DNA of 64,000 nucleotides from Scilla litardierei. Its lineage: Eukaryota > Streptophyta > Magnoliopsida > Asparagales > Asparagaceae. Where the stretch lies: the NCBI GenBank assembly GCA_030789695.1, contig CM061142.1, forward strand, positions 282,226,165-282,290,164. Direction: 5' to 3'. Numbering within the stretch: the first letter of the stretch is position 1; each line of letters starts with the position of its first letter. Positions 10,998 through 23,925 of the stretch are shown here, piece by piece. The notes under the pieces were generated by a model. It did not search any database and was not told the origin of the DNA. It saw only the letters and a list, made by a program, of their open reading frames with translations. A program made the translations under genes and the position numbers.

Positions 10998-11241
10998 GTT
11001 ATCAGTTATCCATAGTCAATGCCATCAACCGTACCTCTTTCCAAATGTAATTATCGTGTTAGACTGCTCAATAACTTCAGTGACCATGTACACCGTCAAT
11101 TTCCATTTGGTCCACACAAAGAACTGAGAAAGCACATAAGAAAAAGGTGAAAAAAATAGAAAAGATAAAGATAAAATGCTAAAAGAAAAAAAGAAATGGA
11201 GAATGAGAAATATGTGAAATAGTAAGCAAGAAAGAATACGC
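10998..11241. other. Spacer, no gene seen
   Basis: AT-rich sequence between the MITE and the Sirevirus LTR, with an A-rich GAAAAAG stretch near 11130-11230. Nothing recognised. Confidence 0.5.
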
Positions 11242-12123
11242 TGAAATTTAGTCCGCAGTAATAATCAACAAAGCCAAAGCATCAACACAAACCAATCAGA
11301 GACACACAAGACTTGGTAACGCAGTTTGGTGCACACACCTACATCTGCGGGGCAACGCCTAGAAAATCAGAATACTCCACTAAAATAATCAATGAGTACA
11401 ATCACTAATTATCGAGATTCTATTAGAAGGAACAACCTCCCCCTCAATACAAACCGTGATGGGTGGTCTCTACCAACCCATGGAGTATTCTCGGCAAGCT
11501 CCACTTGCCCGCAAGCTCCCCTTGCACAACCGACTAGATCAACTCCCTTGATCCTACGTGCGTAGTCGTCGGCCTCCCTCCCGGAGATCTCACAAACTTT
11601 TCACAAAAGTCGTAAACCCTAGCCGTCAACGTCGCAACCCTAATAACCTCGCTCCCCCTCAATCTGTGGGTCAATCGGGAAAGATCTTCAATCATCGCAG
11701 CAGCAGAATGGCAACCCACAATTTCCAGAACTACATTGGGTAGGTGGTTCCGCATATCTTCAAGGATCCGATGAATAAGGAATTGTGGGCAAGAATCTCT
11801 CTAACCGTCTCAACAATAAAACCGAGAGGTTTTAGCTTCCAAATATATCTTCAACACTATTCAATGATCAGAAAAACCAAGGAATGTTAAATATACGAAA
11901 CAGGAATCAAGAGCTTCCATCGACAAAGATCTCGTACTCAACATAGATATATATTTCTGCTATCCGACACAACGTGTTGAACGTTCTGTTGTAACATAAT
12001 GTTCAACATCTCTTTCAACATGGTCTCAATATGACATCTCTCTTCTTCAAGATAACTAAGAGCAGATATAACAATATCTTGGTGCCACTATTGACAACAC
12101 AGTCACGAACGAGTGACCTAACA
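11242..12123 (-). repeat. 3' LTR of the Sirevirus-like element (882 bp)
   Basis: Runs on the minus strand from TGTTAGGTCACTCG to the end CTAAATTTCA. Same length as the copy at 38317-39198, with scattered single-base differences by eye. It carries a TTC/GAA-rich segment and no coding sequence; short apparent reading frames in it are not genes. Confidence 0.9.
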
Positions 12124-12350
12124 ATCTTTCCTTTCGGCATTTAGTGGCACAATATATCAATACCATATACGAGACTGGAGGAAAGATGAAGAGAGCAGAA
12201 GATCAATGATCATAAAAGTTGGAGCCCCCCTTACAGTCATTATAGAGATCCACCACCAAAAAAATATCCCCAAACACCAACAACTATTATCAACATGCCG
12301 AGCAATATACATGCAACAAACTACAATCATTACTCCCCCTTTGAGCCACT
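12124..12350 (-). other. Multiplied polypurine tracts next to the Sirevirus 3' LTR
   Basis: On the minus strand purine runs lie next to the LTR (GCCGAAAGGAAAGAT, ending at 12124), near 12222-12232 (AAGGGGGGCTCC) and near 12333-12344 (TCAAAGGGGGAG). Repeated polypurine-tract signatures upstream of the 3' LTR are a known Sirevirus property. Which run primes plus-strand synthesis cannot be told from sequence. Confidence 0.65.
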
Positions 12351-12368
12351 AAAAGCAAGCAACATACC

Positions 12369-13723
12369 TTATTCGCTTCTACCTCCAGAGACTGCTCCCA
12401 AGGATTTAGATGAGCCAGAAGTGAGTTTGGACTTCAGTATGGCTAATCTGTCCTTTAACATGATTTTGTGAGCCTCAAGCAGAACTTTTTGACTTTGAAG
12501 GAGAAGCAACTGATCATCTACATTCTTCACAGCATTTTCAAACACCTGAATGTCTTCCAAGAGAAGGGATTGAGATTCCTCAGAACAGTGAAAATCAGGG
12601 GAAGCAAAAACAGACGAAGACTGATGCATAGAAGTGGTAGGATCATCAATCGTAGGAGGTGGAGATGATGGAACTACACCAGATATATGAGAGGCCAACA
12701 AGGATATATAATCACACTTGCCCACAACAGACTTGGTTGTATATGATATACCGTCACATGAGATAGATAAATCAGATGCAGAAAGAGAAACTTTCTGAGC
12801 CAGGAGCATCATAAAAATGAGACAGGCATGAGGCAAAGAAGAGGCCGGGGAAGATGATTCCGATTGAGACAGAATGGAGTCAAAGATATCATCCCTAAAT
12901 TGAAGGGCTGCTTAGTACCAGTAGAGTACAGAAGTTTGCACATATCCTTAGTTACCACAGAAATATTGGAAGTCAGGAGCCAGTTCCTGGTGGCAATCCT
13001 ATATAGCAAGAAATACTTCGCAGAGAGAGACGAGGAAGGAAATGAAGAGGACCTGGGCCAACACTTCAGCTTCCCTGACGTGACAACATTTAAGAATTTG
13101 TTGAAATCATCTCCTATGGACCCCCCAAAGTTAGGCAAGGACTGAGAGCACTTCCACTTCAGCAGCTTGTTCAACACTGAGGGAGAAAAAGAGATAATCT
13201 TTCCTCTAACATAACTCCTGAATGCCCAACGAGAAGTAGCATCACCAGAGGTCTTGGACAGATTGCAGTAAAATTCTCGAACCAAGATAGGATAAAAGGA
13301 TTTAAGATACGTGGCAACATAGAATAGACCCAGGTCTTCCAGGATGGCAACAAATCGAGTCTTGGCAAAAGAGGAGACATTCAAAGATTTCTCGGGAAGA
13401 ATAGAACGCTCAGAGTAGGATACCCATCTCTTCTTGCAAGATTTATCAAAAAAAACAATCTGCTCATAGCTTCAGATGCAGTGAATGAAGGGGGACAAGA
13501 AGATCCTGACGCAAAGGATACTTTTGGCCTCTTAGAAAGGGAAGAAGAGGCATGACAGGTTGAAGCAGCACGTTTTCTTAAAGCAGACCTGGCCTTTCGT
13601 GCATGAGAGGGAAACAGACCATCTTCTGGAGGAGTAGGATGGAAGACTTGATCAGTTCTATCTAGAGCACCTAGCTCACTTGTTGCATCAAATGTTGCAA
13701 TATTTTGTGCAACATTACAAGTA
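12369..13723 (-). pseudogene. Envelope-like ORF of the Sirevirus element, C-terminal part
   Basis: The open piece 12809-13384 begins NVSSFAKTRFVAILEDLG and continues with YPILVREFYCN and RGKIISFSPSVLNKLLKWKC. This matches the plant 'putative transposon protein' domain found in envelope-like ORFs of Sireviruses. After a frame change near 12840-12890 the reading continues at 12369-12836 (PHACLIFMMLLAQKVSLS), ending in a leucine-rich probable coiled coil. Residues upstream of 13384, up to the insertion at 13729, are basic and serine-rich. Another retroelement splits the ORF at 13724-13728; the N-terminal half resumes at 22554. I see no clear membrane segment, so the name envelope-like is by family only. 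Confidence 0.75.
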
Positions 13724-13728
13724 GCATC

Positions 13729-16135
13729 TGTTGGGGTTTTGGCGTACCCTCAGAGATCGGATCTGTGTCCGTCCTAAGTCGGACGGACCAGAGGGGCATA
13801 AAGCGCAGCTGAAAAATCAAAAACTAAGCTAGCTAGACAATTTAGCTAGGCTATGAGAGAGTCAGAACCTAGCCCGATCTATGCCAACTTGGGGTGGATC
13901 TGACCACCCCAAGAGGGATCAATTCTACAACGACAAAATTAAATCTACACTAAAATTGCTTAACCACATACCCAGAATCTCGACCCTGGGGCGGGCAAGA
14001 TGTACCGCACCGTCTTTTGATGCTCCTCGTAGCCGAACCGCCTTGACTCGATCCACCCGAGCCGCCTTGCACCCTCGAACCGATCTGCCCGAGCCAACTC
14101 CCGCCTCCAACCCGATCATACGCGGTAGAAAGTTTCACTTGAGTAGACCCGCGTCTTAGACGTCTGGATCCGAATACAAACCCCCTTCGTAGTCTTGCTA
14201 GGACTAGTCCGAAAAATAGGAAGAAGAGAAAGAGTGAGAATAGTTTAGTCGTAGATCGAGCTTGTTCTAAAATCTGGAGCTACTCGATCGAGAACTTGGT
14301 GCATTTTTCAACGAAGAGAGTGCACCCCTATTTATATAGGGAGTCTGCACTCCTACTTTCGTTGTGAGCAATGTGGGACTAAAACAAATCTAGGAGGAAT
14401 TAAGCTAATTAAGCTTTAATTGAAGTTTAGTGAGCATTTCATAAATGCAAACTTCAATGAATTAATTCTACTTATCCATTAAACTTTAGGCACCAAACAA
14501 GTATCAATTTGAAGGGCTTCGAATGGTGAACGCGTAGGAACCAACGGCGACAACTTTCGACTAAGTTTGGCCCCTCAAACAATTGCTCAAAGATGGGCAA
14601 AAAATCAATTTTTCGTAGCCGTCATTTGGGGTTTCAAAAACCCCTAAAATCACTTAAGTTGCGAGCGCGCCCGCTAGGCTTAGCGGGTGCGCCCGCCCAA
14701 GGCAAGGAGGGCGGGCCAGCGCCCGCTGGGGAGCGGGCGCTGCCCGCTTCTGCACCGGGTGCACGCCCGCTTCTGCAGCGGCTTGCAGCAGGCGCTCGCC
14801 CGCTGCAGCCAGCGGGCCGCGACCGTTTTCCATTGCGGATGGGCTTGTTAGCCTAGTGGGTCTAACCCACTTTGCATTGGACTATTTTCGCGTTTCTGGG
14901 CTCGTTTGAGCTCCGATTTGGACGCGGTCTGAACCTGTGTTTAGACCGGGATGATCCCGTTAGCCAGGTAACCCTTTCCAATGTATTTGTTCCTACAAAT
15001 ATTGTTGTAACCAATTTACGACACGTTTAATCTTTTTTTGCATCAAATGCAACATTGTCCCTATTGCATCTACAACTTAGTCTTACAACTGGCTTGTGAA
15101 CATTAACTATTCCTTTCCATCAAATGAATCTCTCTGAATTAATCTTCCTATTACTAAGACAGGAATGCTACTCGGTGTGAGACCCTACAGCCTGATCTTA
15201 CTACATGTTGGGGCTCGAAACCCCTAGACGACGGTCACCACGAGCAGTAGTTGTCGTCCCTGTTTCAGAATCATCATAATGCGATAGACCCGTTGACAAA
15301 AGCATCTTCGGGTTTACTTTGGCTATTTCAGTGATGAATGACGTTAGCTATAGTCCCTTCGTCAAGACTGTGTCCCTGTTGGCCTAGGGTATGGTTTACT
15401 GTCAACCCTATTAGACAACATTGGTCAGTATACGACGGTCTTTGTTGTATTCACGTTGTACTTCTTACAACGTACCCCGACCGAGGATTAACACAAAGAT
15501 CGTACTGAGCCTGTGACACTAACTTTCCTTTAACGGAAGTGACAAATCCCATCTTAGTCATTTACTTGCCTCGAGAGCCTCGGGTGCAACTCAACCTAAG
15601 ATCTTTCAGTAGGCCTAGCCTCGAAGCTAGATCATAGGTCTAAGCTACACCGTTCACTCACAGGTTCGTACAAATGACTTCAGGTGTTAAGGACCAGCTT
15701 ACCTATCATCATCCTAGAGTTATTATAGACAGTTTAGTTAAAGTTAACCATTTAATAACTCTAAGTTGGTCGTTCAATGAACCATTCTCCAATGAGCACC
15801 TGTGTCTTGTCTCCGAATTGGCCAAGTCGAATGACTATGAGATCATCTTTACCTTAAGGTAAGACAAAGACACAGTGGTCTGTCCGATGTGTTGATATCC
15901 AGTTCTCAACACATCTATGACCACAAACTGTTTAAGACTTACATTTCTATACGGTCGCTTACTACTCATAATCGAGATCTTATCTAAATATGTAAGGACC
16001 TAACTATAAGTATATGGACATTATCTAAGTATATATATTCAAACGGTTTCATACTTAGGATAATGGACACCATATGTCTTATGAACAAGACGTACACTTA
16101 GGATAAATCGTCTTATGGGCATATATTCTCCTACA
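13729..16135 (-). repeat. 3' LTR of the gag-only element (2407 bp)
   Basis: On the plus strand it starts TGTTGGGGTTTTGGCG and ends TTCTCCTACA. A minus-strand TATA box (CTATATAAATA, 14329-14339) lies between palindromic G/C blocks. A GC-rich segment near 14660-14830 with GCCCGC and GCGGGC repeats makes spurious reading frames. The polypurine tract AAGTGCAAGTGGGAGA (minus strand) lies at 16136-16151. Confidence 0.9.
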
Positions 16136-16151
16136 TCTCCCACTTGCACTT

Positions 16152-17347
16152 AGGCTATTTATCTCGGTATCTCATACTGTTACAGCATATCAGTCACTTT
16201 GACATTTATATGACAAACCTAAGAGTGGATTTACTAACGAGTATCTATAACACATTTTAATGGATATTAATACATCTCTTGATCACACAAGGTTGATCCT
16301 TTTGAAAATTATTTGGATCAATTTTCCTTTCTTTGTATAGCTAACAATTAGCTTATACAATCTAGATGTAGGGTCTAACATTTCTATAAGTCAGACTCAG
16401 CTCATTCCAATTTTCTTGTGTCAATATGTCAAGTACATGCATGACACCCTAATGCTCTATATATACGATTAAATCAAAACTATTTTGATTCAATGTTTTA
16501 TATAGATGGTTCGAATGAGTTGGAATCCTTTTTACTAAGTCCGAAAAACCGGAACTAAGTATATGATCTAGCTCCCACTCACTTTAAGAATTATCTGGTT
16601 AAGTATTTCAATTATATACCTAAATCATATTTAGATTATATATATGAAGAAATAACCATTTGATATGTGCTTTAGATGGAATGTACTAGTGTCAGGTTGG
16701 GTTTGACGAATGAGTCAAATCAAGATCGGTTTAAGGAATCTTGACATTGACTTACTCAGTTAAACGTCCTACACTGTACTTTTCCCTTAACTACATTTAA
16801 TATTAACTCTTTAATAACCAAATGTAGTTTATTAAGAATTAATCTTAATATGCATATAATTGTGATCATACACAATTTATACGCTCCTGGAACCTATACG
16901 TAACTATTGATTGACTATAACATTAAGTCAGCTCCAAAACAATCAAAAAATTTCTGAAGCTCTTCATCGTAGTTCGAGAATTTTTGCAACCAGCTCAGAA
17001 AACCACAATCACAGAAATTTAAGCCAATATCAATCAAATCTCAATTTCAACAGAAAGCACAATTTTCGAGACATTTATCAAAAACAACGGATTCATAAAG
17101 ATGAACCATAATATGTTTATCAAATAAACTTTGAGTGTTGGACACTCAATCATTGTTTTAACTTTAAGGAATGATACATTTTATTCAACTAAAAATGAGT
17201 ATCAGCTCCTTCTTCATGTCTCTCGAAGTCTTCGCACGGCCCCAACAGCAACGATTACTCAGATGCCGACCGTCCTCGGAACTTCATCCAACCTTTGCTT
17301 CATTACAGCCACCTGTGTACATTACACAGATGTCTTTGTATCTCATA
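16152..17347 (-). other. Interior downstream of gag, no pol found
   Basis: About 1.2 kb of AT-rich sequence where pol would be expected. No protease, RT or integrase motif in any frame; the frames near 16911-17365 have no family resemblance. It looks like a deletion derivative or diverged filler. Confidence 0.6.
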
Positions 17348-18207
17348 CTATGTGATTGGAAATAATTTTGCTTCATTGAATTTAATTTGTTGTACCTGAG
17401 GTAGAGGCATCAGTATGCCCCTTCTTCTTTTCTGCAAGGTAAACTTTGCAGTCCTCTTCCAATGACCAATCTTATGGCAATGGAAGCACTCAGATTTTAA
17501 CGGGGCCCTTTTGGTCTTTTTCTTCCCTTTCTTCGCCTTGGCAGGTTGTGGGACCTGCCTCTTCTTACCCTTGCCTTTCGGCTGGTCTGAAGAAGCAGAG
17601 CCAACAACCAATGCAGTCGGTTTCTTCTCAATCTCCTCAAACTGCCTAAGCATATTGAGGAGACCAGGAAGATCCGTTTCAAGACTGTTCATTATGAAAC
17701 CAGTAATGAAAGGCTTGAAGACCGGGGTTAAAGACTTAAGGATAATGTCCACGGACATCTCATTGTCCAGGATAAAACCCAACTGAGTGACATCCTCCTT
17801 GTACCCGATCATCTTGATGACATGATCTTGTACGGGCCCTGCCTCCATCTTTGTGCCCCAGAGGTTGCTCGTGGCTTCAAACTTGGCAGCTCTAGACCGC
17901 TTGCTGTATAACTCTTGTGCATTCAGAAGCATACTTTGAACATCCATATGTTCATGCTTCCTCTACAGTTTGTTATTCATCGAAGCCAGAGTAAGGCACC
18001 TGGACTTCTCTGTATCCCTCTGGTAAAGCTTATAGGCTTCCTTTTCCTCGAAGGTCGCATCGTCATCAGGCTTCTCTGGAGCATCCTCGAACAGCACGTA
18101 TCCAATCCCGGCTAGAGAAAGGACTAACTTAATTTCCTAAGCCAGTCTTTATAGTTCGTTCCATCGAGCACGTTCTTCTCTACCATATATTTAAGACCAG
18201 AATCCAT
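17348..18207 (-). pseudogene. Copia-type gag relic (UBN2-like) with damaged zinc knuckle
   Basis: The likely start is the ATG at 18207-18205 (MDSGLKYMVEKNVLDGTNY), giving the usual gag N-terminus with NYKDWLRKL, followed soon by a stop and frame changes. The open part 17348-17947 has AQELYSKRSRAAKFEATSNL, DEVT-like spacing (MIGYKEDVTQLGFIL), a basic KKGKKKTKR stretch and the knuckle CFHCHKIGHWKR. In that knuckle the final Cys of the CX2CX4HX4C pattern is missing. Gag would form the particle and bind RNA. As the only coding relic here it marks the element as a gag-retaining non-autonomous derivative. Confidence 0.8.
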
Positions 18208-20160
18208 TCTGTAATTTAGTAGATACTTTAGTCAGTATATGTTCGTTGTATAGTTTCAATGGGTTTTAATAAAACTATATTCTCCCACTAAATTTATTAA
18301 AGCCATAATAATAAACAGTTTATGATAAAATAACATTTGTGAGAGAGGGATCCGACTATCCTGAGTCTGACAACCTTGAGTGTTTCTCAATAAGTTGTCC
18401 GACTCTGCAGTTGGTAGACGAACTCGTCGTCAATCATATTAAATATGATTCCCTATCGATTTTACCCCTAGTCATTTGTGATTATGAGTGTGCTCATCTG
18501 AATCACAATGGCTAGCCTAGTCGGACCCTTATTTTCGTGTCTAGCCTGACTTGTCCCGCCGCTCAGTGTATGCACGACACGTCGGTTTGGGTCAGGACTT
18601 AGACTACATCTTTGGTTAGACTTATGCCAGCGCTCGGTGTAGGGATGAGACGACGGTTTGGGTCAAGTCAAGATGTTTATCAAGAAACCGGTTTCTATAA
18701 GATTGCCATGTCATAGCTTGAGTGTAGCTCAACAACCGTAACACGGGCCTTACAGTTGCCAACTCTTAAAATAAGGAGGGCTACGATTTATCTTGAATAA
18801 TATTATTATCGTATTTGACTTAGGTATAGTCAATGGACTTACACAGTCATGATTCGACTCCTTGCGGTCTAACGGACGCCGCCAGGGAATTGACTAAGCC
18901 AGGACCACTTGGCCCCTAGACTAGCTAGGGTGGTCCAGCAAACTTAGCCAAGCACATTGACCGACATCATGATCCATTGAAGGAGTTTCATCAATTCTAT
19001 GTTCGTCCAACAACTAAATGGCTTTTAATTAAAACTAGTTAATCCTTATCAACTAGTGGATCCTAAAATTCGAAATTTTATGGATTGGTTGAACAATTTT
19101 TATTGAGTCCTTATCAACTATAAGGTTCATACGTTCAACTATGCTACCCCAATCTAATTAGGATTTTAATAAGACAATAACAATATTTTTCAAAATAGTC
19201 TTTTATGATAATCATCATTTAAATGATTTATTACAATGATTGTCAATCAAAAGGGACTACCCTAATCTGGTATTAGGTTTCGTTGTTGTTTTGTTCATTA
19301 AAACGTAACATGTCACAAGTCATTAAAATTTCATCTTATAAAATTTTAATCCGTTAATGGCTAACCTAAAGGGTTCATGAATACATTATTCAACATGTCC
19401 ATTAAAACATAAACCAACTAATTTAATGGCATAAATTAAAGGTTCATATAGTGACATATAATAAAAGCTTGCAAGTTAAAAATTATCTATAACATAATCA
19501 AACAACTTGCAACTCTAAAATTTAACATTTAAATTTAAAGATCTAAAATTTAAAGCTTAAAGCATTTTTATCACATAAAACTAGGATTCATAAAATTATC
19601 AAATAATTTTAAAACCTAAGCTTTAAAACGATACACTTCTAAGATTAAAATATCGCATAAAATAATCTTAAAACCAATATGTAATTTAAAAGAAACAATT
19701 TTATGATCTCATCTTAAGGGAATAAAATTTTCTTTATATCACATATTCTTTAAAAACAATTCTAAAACCCTTTTAAAATCATTTGAAATTAATTAAATAA
19801 ACTTTCCGATAAAGCCCTTTAAAAAAATTTCAATTTTTATGTAACTAAAAATATGAATTTTTAATATCATCACATGAAATAAAATATTCCTTTTATGTTA
19901 CATAAACTTTATAATAATTTTAAATGCATGCTAAAATTATTTTATCTTATAAAATAAAATTTTAAAACATTTAAACATGAGAGACCTGTTTAAATTTATC
20001 GCATAAAATTTAAATCGGCCAAAAAAAATTTTCATGTTGCAAAACAATTTTAAAACACAAAACATTATTTTAACATAAAGATAAAATGGTCCGTATGTTT
20101 AAAACAAGCAAATAAAAGATTTTAAAAATGTCGTTAAAATAGATTTACAAGCATAACCGT
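18208..20160 (-). other. Long AT-rich leader of the gag-only element
   Basis: Nearly 2 kb between the primer site and gag, very AT-rich from about 19000 onward and without an open frame. It may hold packaging signals, but I recognise no motif. Confidence 0.55.
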
Positions 20161-20173
20161 GGCTCTGATACCA
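20161..20173 (-). other. Primer-binding site (initiator-Met type)
   Basis: Minus strand TGGTATCAGAGCC, the standard plant initiator-Met tRNA complement, one base from the 5' LTR boundary at 20175. Confidence 0.93.
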
Positions 20174-20174
20174 C

Positions 20175-22548
20175 TGTTGGGGTTTTGGCGGACCCTCAGA
20201 GCTCGGATCTGTGTCCGTCCTAAGTCGGACAGACCACAGGGGCATAAAGCGCAGAGGAAAATCAAAAACTAAGCTATCTAAACAATTTAGCTAGGCTCTA
20301 AGAGAGCTAGAACCTAGCCCGATGTATGCCAACTTGGGGTGGATCTGACCACCCCAAGAGGGATCTATTCTACAGCGACAAAATTAAATCTACGCTAAAA
20401 TTGCTTAACCACATACCCGGAATCTCGACCCTGGTGTGGGCAAGATGTACCACACCGTCTTCTGATGCTCCTCGTAGCCGAACCGCCTTGACTTGATCCA
20501 CCCGAGCCGCCTTGCACCCTCGAACTGATCTGCCCGAGCCGACTCCTGCCTCCAAGCCGATCACACGCGGTAGAAAGTTTCACTTGAGTAGACCCGCGTC
20601 TTAGACATTTGGATCCGAATCGAAACCCCCTTCGTAGTCTTGCTAGGACTAGTCCGGAGAATAGGAAGAAGAGAGAGAGAGCGAGGGAGAATAGTTTTGT
20701 CGTATATCGAGCTTGCTCTAAAATCTGGAGCTACTCGATCGAGGACTTGGTGCATTTTTCAACGAAGAGAGTGCACCCCTATTTATATAGGGAGTCGGCA
20801 CTCCTACTTTCGTTGTGAGCAATGTGGGACTAAAACAAATCTAGGAGGAATTAACTTAGCTAATTAAGCTTTAATTGAAGTTTAGTGAGCATTTCATAAA
20901 TGCCAACTTCAATGAATTAATTCTCCTAATCCATTAAACTTTAGGCACCAAACAAGCTATCAATTCGAAGGGCTTCGAATGGTGAACGCATAGGAACCAA
21001 TGGCGATGAATTTCGACTTTGTTTGACCCCTCAAACAATTGCCCAAAGATGGGCAAAAAATCAATTTTTCGTCGCCGTCATTTGGGGGTTCAAAAAACCT
21101 GAAAATCACTTAAGTTGTGGGCGCGCCCGCTAGGCTTAGCGGGCGCGTCCGCCCAAGGTAAGGAAGGCGGGCCAGCGCCTGCTGCTGCAGCAGCCTGCAT
21201 CGGGTGCTCGCCCGCTGCAGCCAGCGGGCCGCGCCCATTTGCCCTTGCGGATGGGCTTGTTAGCCCCGTGGGTCTAACCCACTTTGCCTTGGACTGTTTT
21301 CGCGTTTCTGGGCTCGTTTGAGCTCCGATTTGGACGCGGTCTGAACCTGTGTTTAGACTGGGACGATCCTGGCAGCCAGGTAACCATTTCCAATGTATTT
21401 GTTCCTACAAATATTGTCGTAACCAATTTACGACACGTTTAATCTTTGTTTGCATCAAATGCAACATTGTCCCTATTGCATCTACAACTTAGTCTCACAA
21501 CTGGCTTGTGAACATTAACTATTCCTTTCCATCGAATGAATCTCTCTGAATTAATCTTCCTATTACTAAGACACGAATGCTACTCGGTGTGAGACCCTAC
21601 AGCCTGACTTTACTACAGGTTGGGGCTCGAAATCCTTAGACGACGGTCACCACGAGCAGAAGTTGTCGTCCCTGTTTCAGAATCATCATAACGTGATCGA
21701 CCCATTGACAAAAGCATCGACAGGTTTACTTTGGCTGTGTCAGTGATGAATGTCATTAGCTATAGTCCCTTCGTCAAGACTGTGTCCCTGTTGGCCTAGG
21801 GTATGGTTTACTGTCAACCCTATTAGACAATATTGGTCAGTATATGGCGGTCTTTGTTGTATTCACATTGTACTTCTTACAACGTACCCTGGTCGAGGAT
21901 TAACACAAAGATCGTAATGAGCCTGTGACACTAACTTTCCTTTAACGGAAGTGACAAATCCCATCTTAGTCATCTACTTGCCTCGAGAGCTTCGGGTGCA
22001 ACTCAACCTAAGATCTTTCAGCAGGCCTAGCCTCGAAGCTCGATCATAGGTCTAAGCTACACCGTTCACTCACAGGTTCGTACAAATGACTTCAAGTCTT
22101 AAGGACCAGCTTACCTATCATCACCCTAGAGTTATTATAGACAGTTTAGTTAAAGTTAACCATTTAATAACTCTAAGTTGGTCGTTCAATGAACTCATTC
22201 TCTAATGAGCACCTGTGTCTTGTCTCCGACTTTGCCAAGTCGAATGACTATGAGATCATCATTACCTTAAGGTAAGACAAAGACACAGTGGTCTGTCCGA
22301 TGTGTTGATATCCAGTTCTCAACACATCTATGACCACGAACCGTTTAAGACTTACGTTTCTATACGGTCGCTTACTACTCATAATCAAGATCTTATTTGG
22401 ATATGTAAGGACCTAACTATAAGTCTATGGATATTATCTAAGTATATATATTCAAACAATTTCATACTTAGGATAATGGACACCATATGTCTAATGAACA
22501 AGACGTACACTTAGGATAAATCGCCTTATGGGCATATATCCTCCTACA
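20175..22548 (-). repeat. 5' LTR of the gag-only element (2374 bp)
   Basis: Close copy of 13729-16135, with the same TATA box at 20780-20790. The 33 bp length difference comes from indels in the GC-rich part (near 21170-21240). It supplies the promoter for minus-strand transcription of the element. Confidence 0.9.
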
Positions 22549-22553
22549 GCATC

Positions 22554-23656
22554 CACTTATTGTTGTGTACATGACCCATCTACAGCGTCAAATTCAGCAA
22601 TGACCTCAGCTAGGCAAGGATCAATATTAGTAACACCTGGAGGCATAGTTCCTTCACCATCAACAGGTAAAGGAAGAGAGCTTGCTCTGAGCACTACCAT
22701 CTCAGCTATAAGTGCAGAATCCTGAATGAGATCTTCTTCAAAAACTAGAGACCGATTAGACTCAGGAGGAACTTCATCCTCTGCCACCACAGAGGGAACA
22801 TTCAAAAGAGGACCATCTTCCTACAGGGGGTACTCTCTCCAAGACAGACATCTTGAGCACAAACACTGACTTCAGACCCACCAGTAGGACCTTCAACGAT
22901 CTCAAGAATAGTCTGGGTAACAACATTCACATTCATAGGAGACTGTGCATGTTGCTCCCCCTCCATAGGTGGATCATCACGAACAACATCTCCATTGTAC
23001 CCAATATTACCCTTGGGTTCAACACAGACACCCGAATCCTCAGCCTTCACGTGATTTGAAGGAGCTTCACCATCACACTCTGTTTTAGACTTCTCAGCAG
23101 AGATGGATGATTCTGAGTCAGAAATCTCTATCACAACAATTTCAGAAATTTTCACAGAGGATTTTCTTGTATTCTAGGTATGAATAATAATTTTGTCATC
23201 CTTAGGCACTTCCACACTAATCACTTTGCCACGAATCTTTTTATGCATGAGCTGATTAACACAGACTCCAGAAAGATCTAGCCACGAGAGATCCAATTTC
23301 CGTCCAGTCCTTCGTAGATGCCAAAACCAGTCCTGGATAGTGACTGGAACTGGATGATCTTCTTCCTCATAGGGATCAAACAGCAAGGGTTTTCTCAAAA
23401 GGGGAATTTCCAGAATTGGGGAAAACAGCACAACTTCCCAATTTGGTACAGCTGGAATGTGCATGTCTTGGAAAGATAACGAAGACAAAGAAGGAGAAGA
23501 AATACCAATGGATGAGGCACAAGCAGTCCAACGAGCCACTCCCTTCCGCTTGGTATTAGGAGAAGAGGACGAAGATGCACTTCTTTTTGATGAGGGATTT
23601 CGACGGGAAGAGCACCGAGCGGTCTGAGAAGATTTCTTCTTTTGATCTCGCGCCAT
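22554..23656 (-). pseudogene. Envelope-like ORF of the Sirevirus element, N-terminal part
   Basis: Starts at the ATG ending at 23656 (MARDQKKKSSQTARCSSRR), a basic, serine-rich N-terminus. It is followed by SFQDMHIPAVPNWEVV and an acidic region (22802-23155: VVIEISDSESS, GEAPSNHVKAEDSG). Two stops or frame changes divide it into pieces at 23174-23656, 22802-23155 and 22557-22805. It reads on to the GCATC duplication at the insertion of the gag-only element and resumes at 13723. It follows RNase H with about 270 bp between, as expected for a Sirevirus third ORF. Function unknown. Confidence 0.7.
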
Positions 23657-23925
23657 TTCTGAGAATGAGAAAGAATTTCACACGGAAAAATCAAGAACCC
23701 TAGAAGGAGCACACTGCGAATCGTGAAATATTTGAGAGAGGAAAGAGCGACGTGAGATGTTAGAATGAAAAGCAGAAACACTAATAACGGACCGAAAGAT
23801 AGCTCCGGCCCATTTAACTAATAACCGCTCAATACCCCCTTATGTTGCAACATTAGATGCAACAATACATTCAACAAAATGACCAACATTAGACACGACA
23901 CAGCCCTAGAGCCTGTTGTAATTCT

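Larger units (their letters stand above)
13729..22548 (-). mobile_element. Non-autonomous gag-only LTR retrotransposon with 2.4 kb LTRs
   Basis: Direct repeats at 13729-16135 (2407 bp) and 20175-22548 (2374 bp) are flanked by the perfect target duplication GCATC (13724-13728 and 22549-22553). The 4.0 kb interior has a TGGTATCAGAGCC primer site next to the right LTR and a polypurine tract next to the left LTR, so the element is on the minus strand. The only coding relic is a copia-type gag; no protease, integrase, RT or RNase H can be found. It depends, or depended, on another element for replication. It sits in the envelope-like ORF of the Sirevirus element. Confidence 0.93.

Noticed and set aside
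12468..12668. Plus-strand frame opposite the envelope-like ORF
   Set aside because: Shadow of the minus-strand frame, which has the family motifs.
14593..14856. 87-codon frame rich in Ala, Gly and Pro
   Set aside because: Lies in a GC-rich, low-complexity part of a 2.4 kb LTR; the other LTR copy does not preserve the frame.
16911..17365. Short plus-strand frames downstream of gag
   Set aside because: No family resemblance and opposite to the element's direction.
20161..20173. GGCTCTGATACCA as a possible tRNA gene fragment
   Set aside because: It is a retrotransposon primer-binding site read on the other strand; no tRNA cloverleaf around it.
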